Shown piece by piece: positions 1-9,114 of a stretch of DNA of 64,000 nucleotides. The DNA lies in the NCBI RefSeq assembly GCF_001571145.1, contig NZ_BCTF01000004.1:1-64000 (forward strand). The letters are read 5' to 3'. The notes below the pieces were generated by a model, which worked only from the letters and a program-made list of their open reading frames with translations, searched no databases and was not told the DNA's origin. The translations under genes were made by a program, and so were the position numbers. Origin of the DNA: Hydrogenophaga flava NBRC 102514. GTDB taxonomy: Bacteria > Pseudomonadota > Gammaproteobacteria > Burkholderiales > Burkholderiaceae_C. Positions within the stretch are counted from its first letter, which is position 1. Each line of letters opens with the position of its first letter.

Positions 1-2
1 CC

Positions 3-749
3 CGCCACATCAGCATGGAAGGCATCTACGAATACGGCTCGCGCGCGGGCGTCTGGCGCATCCTGCGCGAGTTCGAGAAACGCAAGCTGCCGCTGACGGT
101 GTTCGGCGTGTCCACCGCCCTGCAGAAGCACCCAGAGCTGACCGCGGCCTTCAAGGAACTGGGCTACGACATCGCCTGTCACGGCCTCAAGTGGATCCAC
201 TACCAGCACATCGACGAAGCCACCGAGCGCGCCCACATGGCCGAGGCCATGCAGATCCTCCAGGACCTGACCGGTGAACGTCCCCTGGGCTGGTACACCG
301 GCCGCGACAGCCCGAACACGCGCCGCCTGGTGGCCGACTTTGGCGGCTTCGAATACGACAGCGACTACTACGGCGAGGACCTGCCGTTCTGGATGAAGGT
401 GCGCAAGACCGACGGCAGCGATGCGCACCAGCTCATCGTGCCCTACACGCTGGACTGCAACGACATGCGCTTCGCGCTGCCGCAGGGCTACTCGCACGCC
501 GACCCGTTCTTCCAGTACATGAAGGACACCTTCGACGCGCTCTATGCCGAAGGCGACCCCGACGGCCTGGACCGCCCCAAGATGATGAGCATCGGCATGC
601 ACTGCCGCCTGCTCGGCCGCCCCGGCCGCATCACCGCGCTGCAGCGCTTCCTGGACCACATCCAGTCGCACGACAAGGTCTGGGTGGCGCGCCGCCTGGA
701 CATCGCGCGGCACTGGAAGGCCACCCACCCGCTGCACGCCGCGGGCTGA
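3..749 (+). CDS. puuE: Allantoinase PuuE (polysaccharide-deacetylase fold), 5' end missing
   Basis: Metal-independent allantoinase of the polysaccharide deacetylase (NodB) superfamily, which opens allantoin to allantoate. The visible part starts with RHIS-MEGIYEYGSRAG and continues through the family's WR-ILREFEKRKLPLTVFGVS segment and the later GMHCRLLGRPGR segment. The family is usually about 300 residues, so roughly 60 N-terminal residues lie before the window. The frame is open to base 3, so the ATG at 15 is internal. It ends 16 bases before the UraD-AllC fusion gene, whose products act next in the same pathway. Identification is from family resemblance and context. Confidence 0.85.
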   Translation, partial: RHISMEGIYEYGSRAGVWRILREFEKRKLPLTVFGVSTALQKHPELTAAFKELGYDIACHGLKWIHYQHIDEATERAHMAEAMQILQDLTGERPLGWYTGRDSPNTRRLVADFGGFEYDSDYYGEDLPFWMKVRKTDGSDAHQLIVPYTLDCNDMRFALPQGYSHADPFFQYMKDTFDALYAEGDPDGLDRPKMMSIGMHCRLLGRPGRITALQRFLDHIQSHDKVWVARRLDIARHWKATHPLHAAG

Positions 750-765
750 TCCACGAGAGCCCACC

Positions 766-2541
766 ATGCCCCTGACCCTGGACCAACTCAACGCCGCGTC
801 CCTGCCCGAGGCGCTGCAGATGCTCGACGGCCTGTACGAGCACTCGCCCTGGATCGCCGAGCGCGCGCTGGCACAACGGCCCTTCGCCTCGCTGGCGCAG
901 CTCAAGCACGCGATGACGCGCGTCCTGGACGAGGCCGGCGTGGAGCCGCAGCTGGCCCTGATCCGCGCCCACCCGGAACTCGCCGGCAAGGCCATGGTGA
1001 GCAAGACGCTGACCGCGGAGTCGACCAACGAGCAGACAAAGGCAGGCCTGACGAACTGCACGCCCGAAGAGTTCGCGCACATCCAGCAGCTCAACGCCGC
1101 CTACAACGCACGCTTCGGTTTCCCCTTCATCCTGGCGGTGCGCGGCCCGCGCGGCACGGGCCTGACCAAGGCGGAAATCATCGATGCCTTCGAGCGCCGC
1201 GTGCACGGCCACCCGGACTTCGAGCGCGCGGAATGCCTGCGCAACATCCACCGCATCGCCGAGATTCGGCTGAACGACAAGTTCGGCTTCGAGCCGGTCG
1301 ATGGCCAGCGGGTGTGGGACTGGCAGGAAACACTGGCGCAGCACAGCGACCCGGGCTATGCCGAGAAGGGCCAGCTCACCGTCACCTACCTCACCGACGC
1401 GCACCGCGCCTGCGCCCAGCGCATCAGCCACTGGATGAAGGACTGCGGCTTCGACGAGATCGAGATCGACGCCGTGGGCAACGTGGTCGGCCGCTACCAC
1501 CCGGCCACGCCCGGCGCGAAATACCTCATCACGGGATCGCATTACGACACCGTGCGCAACGGCGGCAAATACGACGGCCGCCTGGGCATCTTCGTGCCCA
1601 TGGCCTGCGTGCAGAAGCTGCACGCGGCCGGGAAGCGCCTGCCCTTCGGTATCGAGGTGGTGGGCTTTGCCGAAGAGGAAGGCCAGCGCTACAAGGCCAC
1701 CTTCCTCGGCTCGGGTGCGCTCACCGGCCATTTCGACAACGCCTGGCTAGACCAGAAGGACGCCGACGGCATCACCATGCGCGAGGCCATGCAGCACGCC
1801 GGCCTGTGCATCGACGACATCCCGAAGCTGCAGCGCGATCCGGCGCAGTACCTGGGTTTCATCGAGGTGCACATCGAGCAGGGCCCGGTGCTCAACGAGC
1901 TGAACCTGCCGCTGGGCATCGTCACCAGCATCAACGGCAGCGTGCGCTATGTGGGCGAGGTCATCGGCATGGCCAGCCACGCCGGAACCACGCCCATGGA
2001 CCGGCGCCGCGACGCCGCCGCCGCCGTGGCCGAACTGATCCTCTACGCCGAACAGCGCGCCGCGCGGGACGGCGATTCGGTGGCCACCGTGGGCATGCTG
2101 CAGGTGCCCAACGGCTCCATCAACGTGGTGCCTGGTTCGTGCAAGTTCAGTCTGGACATGCGCGCGCCCACCAATGCCCAGCGCGACGCGGTGGCGCAAG
2201 ACGTGCTGGCCAAGCTGAATGAGATTTGCGAGCGCCGCGGCCTGCGCCACACGCTGGAAGAAACCATGCGCGCCGCCGCCGCGCCGAGTGCCCCCGAATG
2301 GCAGGCGCGCTGGGAAGCCGCCGCCACCGCACTGGGCGTGCCGCTGCACCGCATGCCCAGCGGCGCGGGTCACGACGCCATGAAGCTGCACGAGGTGATG
2401 CCGCAAGCCATGCTGTTCGTGCGCGGCGAGAACAGTGGCATCAGCCACAACCCGCTCGAATCCAGCACTGCCGACGACATGGACCTGGCCGTCAAGGCCT
2501 TCGACCACGTGCTGCACCAACTGACCACCGAATCCCACTGA
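766..2541 (+). CDS. uraD/allC: Fused OHCU decarboxylase (UraD) - allantoate amidohydrolase (AllC)
   Basis: A two-domain enzyme of 591 residues. Residues about 1-170 are OHCU decarboxylase, which turns 2-oxo-4-hydroxy-4-carboxy-5-ureidoimidazoline into (S)-allantoin; the RAHPELAGK motif carries the catalytic His and the SxxEQ motif follows. Residues about 180-591 are an M20/peptidase-like amidohydrolase of the allantoate amidohydrolase / N-carbamoyl amino acid hydrolase family. Metal ligands are visible in SHYDTV, GGKYDGRLG, EEEGQRY, HIEQGP and SGAGHDAM. The fusion joins the step before allantoin with the step after allantoinase, and PuuE, the missing middle enzyme, is encoded directly upstream. 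The downstream M20 gene starts 8 bases after this stop. The exact amidohydrolase substrate is inferred from context. Confidence 0.9.
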   Translation: MPLTLDQLNAASLPEALQMLDGLYEHSPWIAERALAQRPFASLAQLKHAMTRVLDEAGVEPQLALIRAHPELAGKAMVSKTLTAESTNEQTKAGLTNCTPEEFAHIQQLNAAYNARFGFPFILAVRGPRGTGLTKAEIIDAFERRVHGHPDFERAECLRNIHRIAEIRLNDKFGFEPVDGQRVWDWQETLAQHSDPGYAEKGQLTVTYLTDAHRACAQRISHWMKDCGFDEIEIDAVGNVVGRYHPATPGAKYLITGSHYDTVRNGGKYDGRLGIFVPMACVQKLHAAGKRLPFGIEVVGFAEEEGQRYKATFLGSGALTGHFDNAWLDQKDADGITMREAMQHAGLCIDDIPKLQRDPAQYLGFIEVHIEQGPVLNELNLPLGIVTSINGSVRYVGEVIGMASHAGTTPMDRRRDAAAAVAELILYAEQRAARDGDSVATVGMLQVPNGSINVVPGSCKFSLDMRAPTNAQRDAVAQDVLAKLNEICERRGLRHTLEETMRAAAAPSAPEWQARWEAAATALGVPLHRMPSGAGHDAMKLHEVMPQAMLFVRGENSGISHNPLESSTADDMDLAVKAFDHVLHQLTTESH

Positions 2542-2549
2542 AAGCCGCC

Positions 2550-3803
2550 ATGACCACCGCACAACAGCAACTCGACGCCTGGATCGACGCCCACTTCGAT
2601 GAGGAAGTGCAGTTCCTGCAGGAACTCATCCGCGTACCCACCGACACGCCACCCGGCAACAACGCGCCGCACGCCGAGCGCACCGCCGAGCTGCTGGCCG
2701 GCATGGGCCTGACGGCCGAGAAACACGCCGTGCCGGACGCCGAGGTCAAGGCCGCCGGACTGGAGACCATCACCAACCTGATCGTGCGCCGCCGCTTCGG
2801 CGACGGTGGCCAGACCATCGCGCTCAACGCCCACGGCGACGTGGTGCCGCCCGGCGAGGGCTGGACGCACGACCCCTACGGCGGCGAGATTGCCGACGGC
2901 AAGATCTACGGTCGCGCCGCCGCGGTGAGCAAGTGCGACATCGCCAACTTCACCTTCGCCATCCGTGCGCTGGAGTCGCTCGGCGCACCCCTCAAGGGCG
3001 GCGTCGAGCTGCACGTGACCTACGACGAGGAGTACGGCGGCGAAGTCGGTCCCGCCTGGCTGCTGGACAAGGGCCTGACCAAGCCCGACCTGATGATCGC
3101 CGCCGGCTTCAGCTACCAGGTGGTGGTGGCGCACAACGGCTGCCTGCAGCTGGAGGTCACCGTGCACGGCGACATGGCGCACGCCGCCATCCCGGACAGC
3201 GGCACCGACGCGCTGCAAGGCGCGGTGCACATCCTGAATGCGCTGTATGCGCTGAATGCCGACTACCTGAAGGTGCGTTCGGGCGTCGAAGGCATCACCC
3301 ACCCCTACCTCAACGTGGGCCTGATCCAGGGCGGCACCAACACCAACGTGATCCCCGGCAAGGTGGTGATCAAGCTCGACCGCCGCATGATCCCCGAGGA
3401 GGACCCGGCCGAGGTCGAGGCCGCCCTGCGCCGCACCATCGCCGAAGCCGCGGCCCGCTACCAGCCGCCGCGCGGCGGGCGCGCCATCAGCGTGGACGTC
3501 AAGCGCATCCTGCTGGCGCGCGCGCTCAAGCCCCTGCCCGGCAACAAGCCCCTGGTCGAGGCGCTGCAGAAGCACGGCAGCGAGCTGTTCGGCGAGCCCA
3601 TCCCCGCCGTCGGCACGCCGCTCTACACCGACGTGCGCATCTACGGCGAACACGGCATTCCGGGCGTGATCTACGGCGCCGGCCCGCGCACGGTGCGCGA
3701 GTCCAACGCCAAGCGCGCCGACGAAAACCTGGTGCTGGAAGACCTGCGCCGCGCGACCAAGGTGGTGGCCAGAACCCTTCTGGACCTGTTGAAGTCCGCA
3801 TAA
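2550..3803 (+). CDS. M20 family metallopeptidase/deacylase (ArgE/DapE-like)
   Basis: A 417-residue M20 zinc hydrolase. Metal-site motifs are AHGDVVPPG (His and Asp), the KCD segment that follows GRAAAVS, and YDEEYGG (catalytic Glu-Glu). The central dimerisation lid is visible from about residue 190 to 300. The ATG at 2550 is chosen because it directly follows the stop of the UraD-AllC gene and the start of homology (LDAWIDAHFDEEVQFLQELIRVPT) lies just after it; longer upstream extensions overlap the preceding gene. Position in the ureide operon suggests hydrolysis of a ureido or N-carbamoyl compound such as ureidoglycolate, but ArgE/DapE-type deacylation is equally possible. Confidence 0.8.
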   Translation: MTTAQQQLDAWIDAHFDEEVQFLQELIRVPTDTPPGNNAPHAERTAELLAGMGLTAEKHAVPDAEVKAAGLETITNLIVRRRFGDGGQTIALNAHGDVVPPGEGWTHDPYGGEIADGKIYGRAAAVSKCDIANFTFAIRALESLGAPLKGGVELHVTYDEEYGGEVGPAWLLDKGLTKPDLMIAAGFSYQVVVAHNGCLQLEVTVHGDMAHAAIPDSGTDALQGAVHILNALYALNADYLKVRSGVEGITHPYLNVGLIQGGTNTNVIPGKVVIKLDRRMIPEEDPAEVEAALRRTIAEAAARYQPPRGGRAISVDVKRILLARALKPLPGNKPLVEALQKHGSELFGEPIPAVGTPLYTDVRIYGEHGIPGVIYGAGPRTVRESNAKRADENLVLEDLRRATKVVARTLLDLLKSA

Positions 3804-3870
3804 ACACGTACCCCACCCCGTGACACAATGGCCGCCCGCCCCGCCGGGCGGTTCGCACATTGGAGACCTC

Positions 3871-6171
3871 ATGACCCCCGCCGAACAAGCCCTGCGCGAC
3901 GCCGCGCTCGAATACCACCGCTCGCCCAACAAGGGCAAGATTTCGGTCAATCCGACCAAGCCCCTGTCCAACCAGCGCGACCTGTCGCTGGCCTATTCGC
4001 CGGGCGTGGCCTTTCCCTGTCTGGCCATCGAGGCCGACCCGGCCCTGGCGTCGGAATACACCTCGCGCGGCAACCTCGTCGGCGTGATCACCAACGGCAC
4101 CGCGGTGCTGGGCCTGGGCGACATCGGCCCGCTGGCGTCCAAGCCGGTGATGGAGGGCAAGGGCTGCCTGTTCAAGAAGTTCGCTGGCATCGACGTGTTC
4201 GACATCGAACTGGCCGAGCGCGACCCGGACAAGCTGGTGGACATCATCGCGGCGCTGGAACCCACGCTGGGCGGCGTGAACCTGGAAGACATCAAGGCGC
4301 CCGAGTGCTTCTACATCGAGCGCAAGCTGCGCGACCGCATGAAGATCCCGGTCTTCCACGACGACCAGCACGGCACGGCCATCATCTCCAGCGCGGCGCT
4401 GATCAACGGCCTGGAACTGGTCAAGAAGGATATCGGCGCGGTCAAGGTCGCCGTCAGCGGCGCGGGCGCGGCGGCCATCGCCTGCCTGGACCTGATGGTC
4501 AACCTGGGCGTGAACATCGAGAACATCCTGGTGTGCGACTCCAAGGGCGTGATCCAGACCGAGCGCGACGACGCCAAGGCCGGCAAGCTCGACGAGTCCA
4601 AGCGGCGCTACTGCCGCACCTCGTCGGCGCGCACCCTGGCCGATGCCATGAACGGCGCCGACGTGTTCCTGGGCTGCTCGGCGGCCGGCGTGGTGGACGC
4701 CGACATGGTCAAGAGCATGGCGCGCCAGCCCATCATCCTGGCGCTGGCCAACCCCGAGCCCGAGATCCGCCCCGAAATCGCCAAGGCCGCGCGGCCGGAC
4801 TGCATCATCGCCACCGGCCGGTCGGACTACCCGAACCAGGTCAACAACGTGCTGTGCTTCCCGTACATCTTCCGCGGCGCGCTCGATTGCGGCGCCACCA
4901 AGATCACGGAAGAGATGAAGATGGCCTGCGTGCACCAGATCGCCGACCTGACCAAGGCCGAGACCAGCGACGAGGTCGCTGCCGCCTACGCCGGACAGGA
5001 ACTGGTGTTCGGCCCCGACTACCTCATCCCCAAGGCCTTCGACACACGCCTGATCCTCAAGATCGCGCCGGCCGTGGCCCAGGCCGCTGCCGACTCCGGC
5101 GTCGCGACCCGCCCGATCACCGACATGGACGCCTACCGCCAGTCGCTCTCGCGCTTCGTGACGCAGACTGGCATCCTGATGCGCCCGATCTTCAACGCCG
5201 CCAAGGCCCTGCCCGCGAACAAGAAGCGCGTGGCCTACGCCGACGGCGAGGACGAGCGCGCGCTGCGCGCCGCGCAGATGGCGATCGACGATGGCCTGGC
5301 CACGCCGATCCTGATCGGCCGTCCGGCCGTGATCGAGGCGCGCATCCAGAAGGCGGGCCTGCGCATCCGCCTGGGCGTGGACGTGGAGAACGTCAACCCC
5401 GAAGGCGACCCGCGCTTCCGCCAGTACTGGGAGCACTACCACGGCCTGATGAAGCGCAACGGCGCGACGCCCGAGGTGGCCAAGGCGGCGGTTCGCCGCT
5501 CCAACACCATCATCGGTTCGCTGATGCTCTCGCTGGGCGACGCCGATGCGCTGATCTGCGGCCTGGTCGGCACCTATGCCACGCACCTGGAGCGCATCGA
5601 CGCCATCCTGGGCAAGGCGCCGGGCGTGAACAACTACGCCGCGGTCAACGCGCTGATGACCGCCAGTGGCCCGCTGTTCATCGCCGACACCTACGTGAAC
5701 GAGGACCCGACGGCCGAGCAGCTGGCCGAGATCGCCTGGATGGCGGCGCAGCAGGTGCAGCGCTTCGGCCTGCCGCCCAAGGTGGCCTTCCTGTCGCATT
5801 CGAGTTTCGGCTCCAGCAAGCGCGCCTCTGCGAAAAAGATGCGCGCGGCGCGCGACCTGTTCGTGGCCCAGCACCCCGGCATCGAATGCGACGGCGAACT
5901 GCACGGCGACGCCGCGCTGCAGCCCGAGATCCGCCAGGCCTATCTGGGCGATTCGACGCTCAGCGGCTCGGCCAACCTGCTGGTCTGCCCCAACGTGGAC
6001 GCCGCCAACATCCTCTACAACGTGCTCAAGACCACCGCCAGCGGCGGCGTGACCGTGGGCCCGGTGCTGACCGGCGTGGCCCGCCCCGCCTACATCCTGA
6101 CACCCGCGGCCACGGTGCGCCGGGTGCTCAACATGACGGCCCTGGCCGCAGCGGCCAGCCCGCGCGGCTGA
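3871..6171 (+). CDS. maeB: NADP-dependent malic enzyme with phosphotransacetylase-like domain (MaeB)
   Basis: 766 residues. The N-terminal half is malic enzyme: [17 protein letters not shown] (metal and malate binding) and the nucleotide-binding [12 protein letters not shown] segment. The C-terminal half, from about residue 430, is the phosphate acetyl/butyryltransferase-like domain typical of MaeB, usually regulatory rather than catalytic. It decarboxylates malate to pyruvate and makes NADPH. The ATG at 3871 is preceded by a GGAGA ribosome site at 3862-3866; an in-frame GTG at 3820 lacks one. A clear terminator follows at 6199-6221. The link to neighbouring purine genes is only positional; glyoxylate from purines entering malate could be the connection. 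Confidence 0.95.
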   Translation: MTPAEQALRDAALEYHRSPNKGKISVNPTKPLSNQRDLSLAYSPGVAFPCLAIEADPALASEYTSRGNLVGVITNGTAVLGLGDIGPLASKPVMEGKGCLFKKFAGIDVFDIELAERDPDKLVDIIAALEPTLGGVNLEDIKAPECFYIERKLRDRMKIPVFHDDQHGTAIISSAALINGLELVKKDIGAVKVAVSGAGAAAIACLDLMVNLGVNIENILVCDSKGVIQTERDDAKAGKLDESKRRYCRTSSARTLADAMNGADVFLGCSAAGVVDADMVKSMARQPIILALANPEPEIRPEIAKAARPDCIIATGRSDYPNQVNNVLCFPYIFRGALDCGATKITEEMKMACVHQIADLTKAETSDEVAAAYAGQELVFGPDYLIPKAFDTRLILKIAPAVAQAAADSGVATRPITDMDAYRQSLSRFVTQTGILMRPIFNAAKALPANKKRVAYADGEDERALRAAQMAIDDGLATPILIGRPAVIEARIQKAGLRIRLGVDVENVNPEGDPRFRQYWEHYHGLMKRNGATPEVAKAAVRRSNTIIGSLMLSLGDADALICGLVGTYATHLERIDAILGKAPGVNNYAAVNALMTASGPLFIADTYVNEDPTAEQLAEIAWMAAQQVQRFGLPPKVAFLSHSSFGSSKRASAKKMRAARDLFVAQHPGIECDGELHGDAALQPEIRQAYLGDSTLSGSANLLVCPNVDAANILYNVLKTTASGGVTVGPVLTGVARPAYILTPAATVRRVLNMTALAAAASPRG

Positions 6172-6198
6172 GGCGGCCACCCGCCCGACCTCAAGAAG

Positions 6199-6221
6199 GG
6201 ACGCTGCGGCGTCCTTTTTTT
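6199..6221 (+). terminator. Rho-independent terminator after maeB
   Basis: A perfect 6-bp stem GGACGC / GCGTCC (6199-6204 and 6209-6214) with a TGCG loop is followed by seven T residues (6215-6221). It separates maeB from the permease gene. Confidence 0.9.
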
Positions 6222-6297
6222 GCGCCCGCAGCCCGGACGCCGCCGGTCGGCAGGCGCCGCCCACGAGGGTTTCCCCGATGCCATCGCCAGATTCGGG

Positions 6298-6317
6298 TAC
6301 ACATAATGTGTATACAG
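6298..6317. promoter_or_regulatory. Candidate operator upstream of the NCS2 permease (GTGTATACAG)
   Basis: The 8-bp palindrome TGTATACA lies at 6309-6316, within GTGTATACAG (6308-6317). It overlaps a second dyad, TACACAT-A-ATGTGTA, at 6298-6312. The 10-mer is the exact reverse complement of CTGTATACAC upstream of the ABC transporter (7964-7973). A GntR-type or similar dimeric repressor is the likely kind of ligand, but the regulator is not identified. Confidence 0.6.
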
Positions 6318-6340
6318 TTTTGCATGCAAAAGGAGATGCC

Positions 6341-7828
6341 ATGTCAACAACGGTGCACCCCGTGGACGAACAACTGCCCGGCAGCAAGCTGACCGCGCTG
6401 GGCCTGCAACATGTGCTGGTGATGTACGCGGGCGCGGTCGCGGTTCCGCTGATCGTCGGCCGGGCCCTCAAGCTCAGCCCGCAGGAAGTGGCCATGCTGA
6501 TCTCGGCCGACCTGTTCTGCTGCGGCATCGCCACGCTGATCCAGGCGCTGGGCGTCACGCAGTGGTTCGGCATCAAGCTGCCGGTGATGATGGGCGTGAC
6601 CTTCGCAGCCGTCGGCCCCATGGTGGCCATCGCCAACACCACGCCCGGCACCGACGGTGCGCGCATGCTGTTCGGCGCCATCATCGGCGCGGGGGTCATC
6701 TCCATCCTGATCGCGCCGATGGTCAGCCGCCTGCTGCGCTTCTTTCCGCCGGTGGTCACCGGCACCATCATCGCCGTCATTGGCATCAACCTGATGCGCG
6801 TGGGCATCAACTGGATCTTCGGCAACCCGGTGGGCCCCACCGCGCCGTCGGTGGTGCCGATGGAGCACAGCGAGTGGCTGAGCACGCTGCGCAGCGCCGC
6901 CGCCGCCGGCACACCCGGCTACCCGGCCGTGCCCCAGGGCCTGACGCTGGCCCCCACCGAGCCCAACCCGCGCTACGCCGCGCTGCCGGGCATCGCGGTG
7001 TCGGCCGTGGTGCTGGCCACCATCCTGCTGGTGGCCCGGTTTGCCAAAGGCTTCCTCGCCAACATCTCGGTGCTGATCGGCATCGTGGTCGGCGGCGTCA
7101 TGGCGACCATGATGGGCATGATGCATTTCGACAAGGTCGGCCAGGCCAAGTGGGTGGACGTGGTGCTGCCCTTCCACTTCGGCATCCCCATCTTCGACCC
7201 GGTGATGGTGCTGACCATGACGCTGGTGATGATCGTGGTGATGATCGAATCCACCGGTATGTTCCTGGCGCTGGGCGAGATGACGGACCGCAAGATCGAC
7301 CAGCCGGCGCTGGCCCGCGGCCTGCGCACCGACGGTCTGGGCACCCTCATCGGCGGCATCTTCAACACCTTTCCCTACACCAGCTTCTCGCAGAACGTGG
7401 GCCTGGTCGCGGTCACCGGCGTCAAGAGCCGCTTCGTCTGCGTGGCCGCCGGCGTCATCCTGCTGGTGCTGGGCCTGCTGCCCAAGATGGCGGCGCTGGT
7501 GGAGTCGCTGCCCACCGTCGTGCTGGGCGGCGCCGGCCTGGTGATGTTCGGCATGGTGGCGGCCACCGGCATCCGCATCCTGGGCGGCGTGGACTTCAAG
7601 ACCCAGCGCAACAACGCCCTGATCGTGGCGATTTCCATCGGCGTCGGCATGATCCCGCTGATCGCGCCCAAGTACTCGCAGTGGATGCCGCACGCGATCC
7701 ACCCGCTGATCGAGTCGGGCATCCTGCTGGCGTCGATCAGCGCCGTGCTGCTGAACCTGTTCTTCAATGGCGGCAAGGCCGATGAAGCCGCCGCCATCCA
7801 CGCGGCGAAGCAGGCGGAAGCCCACTGA
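6341..7828 (+). CDS. NCS2 family nucleobase:cation symporter (xanthine/uric acid/uracil permease)
   Basis: A 495-residue polytopic inner-membrane protein of the nucleobase-ascorbate transporter (NCS2) family. It carries LGLQHVLVMYAGAVAVPLIVG near the N terminus, the QALG/KLPVMMGVTFAAVGPM segment, and the family signature TNxFNTFPYTSFSQNVGLV with its conserved Asn and Gln. Closest in look to the xanthine/uric acid branch (PucK/XanP), which fits the purine genes upstream. The ATG at 6341 has an AGGAGA site at 6331-6336; an ATG at 6278 has none and adds residues without homology. A strong terminator follows at 7877-7902. Substrate is inferred. Confidence 0.92.
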   Translation: MSTTVHPVDEQLPGSKLTALGLQHVLVMYAGAVAVPLIVGRALKLSPQEVAMLISADLFCCGIATLIQALGVTQWFGIKLPVMMGVTFAAVGPMVAIANTTPGTDGARMLFGAIIGAGVISILIAPMVSRLLRFFPPVVTGTIIAVIGINLMRVGINWIFGNPVGPTAPSVVPMEHSEWLSTLRSAAAAGTPGYPAVPQGLTLAPTEPNPRYAALPGIAVSAVVLATILLVARFAKGFLANISVLIGIVVGGVMATMMGMMHFDKVGQAKWVDVVLPFHFGIPIFDPVMVLTMTLVMIVVMIESTGMFLALGEMTDRKIDQPALARGLRTDGLGTLIGGIFNTFPYTSFSQNVGLVAVTGVKSRFVCVAAGVILLVLGLLPKMAALVESLPTVVLGGAGLVMFGMVAATGIRILGGVDFKTQRNNALIVAISIGVGMIPLIAPKYSQWMPHAIHPLIESGILLASISAVLLNLFFNGGKADEAAAIHAAKQAEAH

Positions 7829-7876
7829 ACCAGGCCCCCACGCTCCGGCGCTGGATTCATGACCTCAGGCTCCGCA

Positions 7877-7902
7877 GGGGCCCCACACGGGGCCCCTTTT
7901 TT
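7877..7902 (+). terminator. Rho-independent terminator after the NCS2 permease
   Basis: Two GGGGCCCC arms (7877-7884, 7889-7896) with an ACAC loop, followed by six T residues (7897-7902). The arms are themselves palindromic. Confidence 0.9.
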
Positions 7903-7963
7903 GTGCGCGGCGCACCAACACAGGGTTAGTCAGGATGACGCCTCTGGCGGCAGCCCCAAAAAT

Positions 7964-7973
7964 CTGTATACAC
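7964..7973. promoter_or_regulatory. Candidate operator upstream of the ABC transporter operon (CTGTATACAC)
   Basis: TGTATACA at 7965-7972, 110 bases before the transporter start. The 10-mer is the reverse complement of the one before the NCS2 permease. The rest of the 7903-8082 intergenic stretch shows nothing else I can name apart from a CGGAGAC ribosome site just before 8083. Confidence 0.6.
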
Positions 7974-8082
7974 CTTCTGTGTTCAATGCGCAGGCCGTGC
8001 CCGCGCCTGGCATCGAAATTGCTGACCTGCTTTCAGCCCCTTCCGCATCCCTGAGCGCCCCACACCGACGGAGACCTTCGCC

Positions 8083-9114
8083 ATGAACAAACGCCACCTC
8101 ATCAAGCTCACCGCCGCCCTGGCCGCCGCAGCCGCCTTCGGCAGCGCCTCCGCCCAGACCGCCATCAAGTTCCAGCTCGACTGGCGCTTCGAAGGCCCCG
8201 CCGCACTGTTCCTGCAGTCGGAAGCCAAGGGCTACTACAAGGCCGCCGGCCTGAACGTCACCATCGACGCCGGCAACGGTTCTGGCGGTACCGTCACCCG
8301 CGTGGCCTCGGGCACCTACGACATGGGCTTTGCCGACATGGCCGCGCTGATGGAGTTCCACGCCAACAACCCGGACGCGCCCAACAAGCCGGTGGCCGTG
8401 ATGATGGTCTACAACAACACGCCCGCGGCCGTGCTGGCGCTCAAGAAAAGCGGCATCACCAAGCCGGCCGACCTGAACGGCAAGAAGCTCGGCGCCCCGG
8501 TGTTCGACGCCGGCCGCAAGGCCTTCCCGATCTTCCAGAAGGCCAACGGCATCGGTAATGTGGCCTGGACCTCGATGGACCCGCCGCTGCGCGAGACCAT
8601 GCTGGTGCGCGGCGACATCGACGCCATCACCGGCTTCTCGTTCACCTCGCTGCTCAACCTGGAAGCGCGCGGCGTCAAGGCCGAGGACGTGGTCATCCTG
8701 CCCTACGCCGACCATGGCGTGAAGCTGTACGGCAACGTGGTGATCGCCAGCCCCAAGCTGATCAAGGAGAACCCGGCCGCGGTCAAGGCCTTCCTCGGCG
8801 CATTCGCCAAGGGCGCCAAGGAAGTGATGGCCAACCCGGCCGCCACCATCGAGACCGTCAAGGCGCGCGACGGCATCATCAACGTGGCCCTGGAAACCCG
8901 CCGCCTGCAGCTGGCGGTGGACTCGGTGATCGCCAGCCCCGATGCGCGCAAGGAAGGCTTCGGCCAGATCGTGCCGGGCCGCATGGCGCTGATGGCCTCG
9001 CAGGTGTCCGACGCTTACGGCACCAAGAACCGCGTCGACGTGGCGCAGGTGTGGAACGGCTCCATGCTGCCGTCCGCCGCCGAGCTCAACGTGCTGCCCC
9101 CGGCCAAGAAGTGA
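8083..9114 (+). CDS. ABC transporter periplasmic binding protein, NMT1/THI5-like
   Basis: 343 residues with a Sec signal peptide (MNKRHLIKLTAALAAAAAFG, cleavage near ASAQ). The mature protein has the NMT1/SsuA-type start (FQLDWRFEGPAALFLQSEAKGYYKAAGLNV) and the substrate-cleft segment NGSGGTVTRVASGTYDMGFAD. This family binds thiamine precursors, pyrimidines, sulfonates, nitrate or riboflavin. Gene order binding protein, ATPase, permease, deaminase, with ATGA-type overlaps, makes one operon. The downstream deaminase and the operator shared with the purine permease suggest a purine or pyrimidine ligand; this is inference. Confidence 0.9.
   Translation: MNKRHLIKLTAALAAAAAFGSASAQTAIKFQLDWRFEGPAALFLQSEAKGYYKAAGLNVTIDAGNGSGGTVTRVASGTYDMGFADMAALMEFHANNPDAPNKPVAVMMVYNNTPAAVLALKKSGITKPADLNGKKLGAPVFDAGRKAFPIFQKANGIGNVAWTSMDPPLRETMLVRGDIDAITGFSFTSLLNLEARGVKAEDVVILPYADHGVKLYGNVVIASPKLIKENPAAVKAFLGAFAKGAKEVMANPAATIETVKARDGIINVALETRRLQLAVDSVIASPDARKEGFGQIVPGRMALMASQVSDAYGTKNRVDVAQVWNGSMLPSAAELNVLPPAKK

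Noticed and set aside
3526-6912. 1128-codon open frame on the minus strand opposite maeB and the permease
   Set aside because: Arg/Ala/Gly/His-rich shadow typical of high-GC genes; opposite frames encode clear MaeB and NCS2 proteins.
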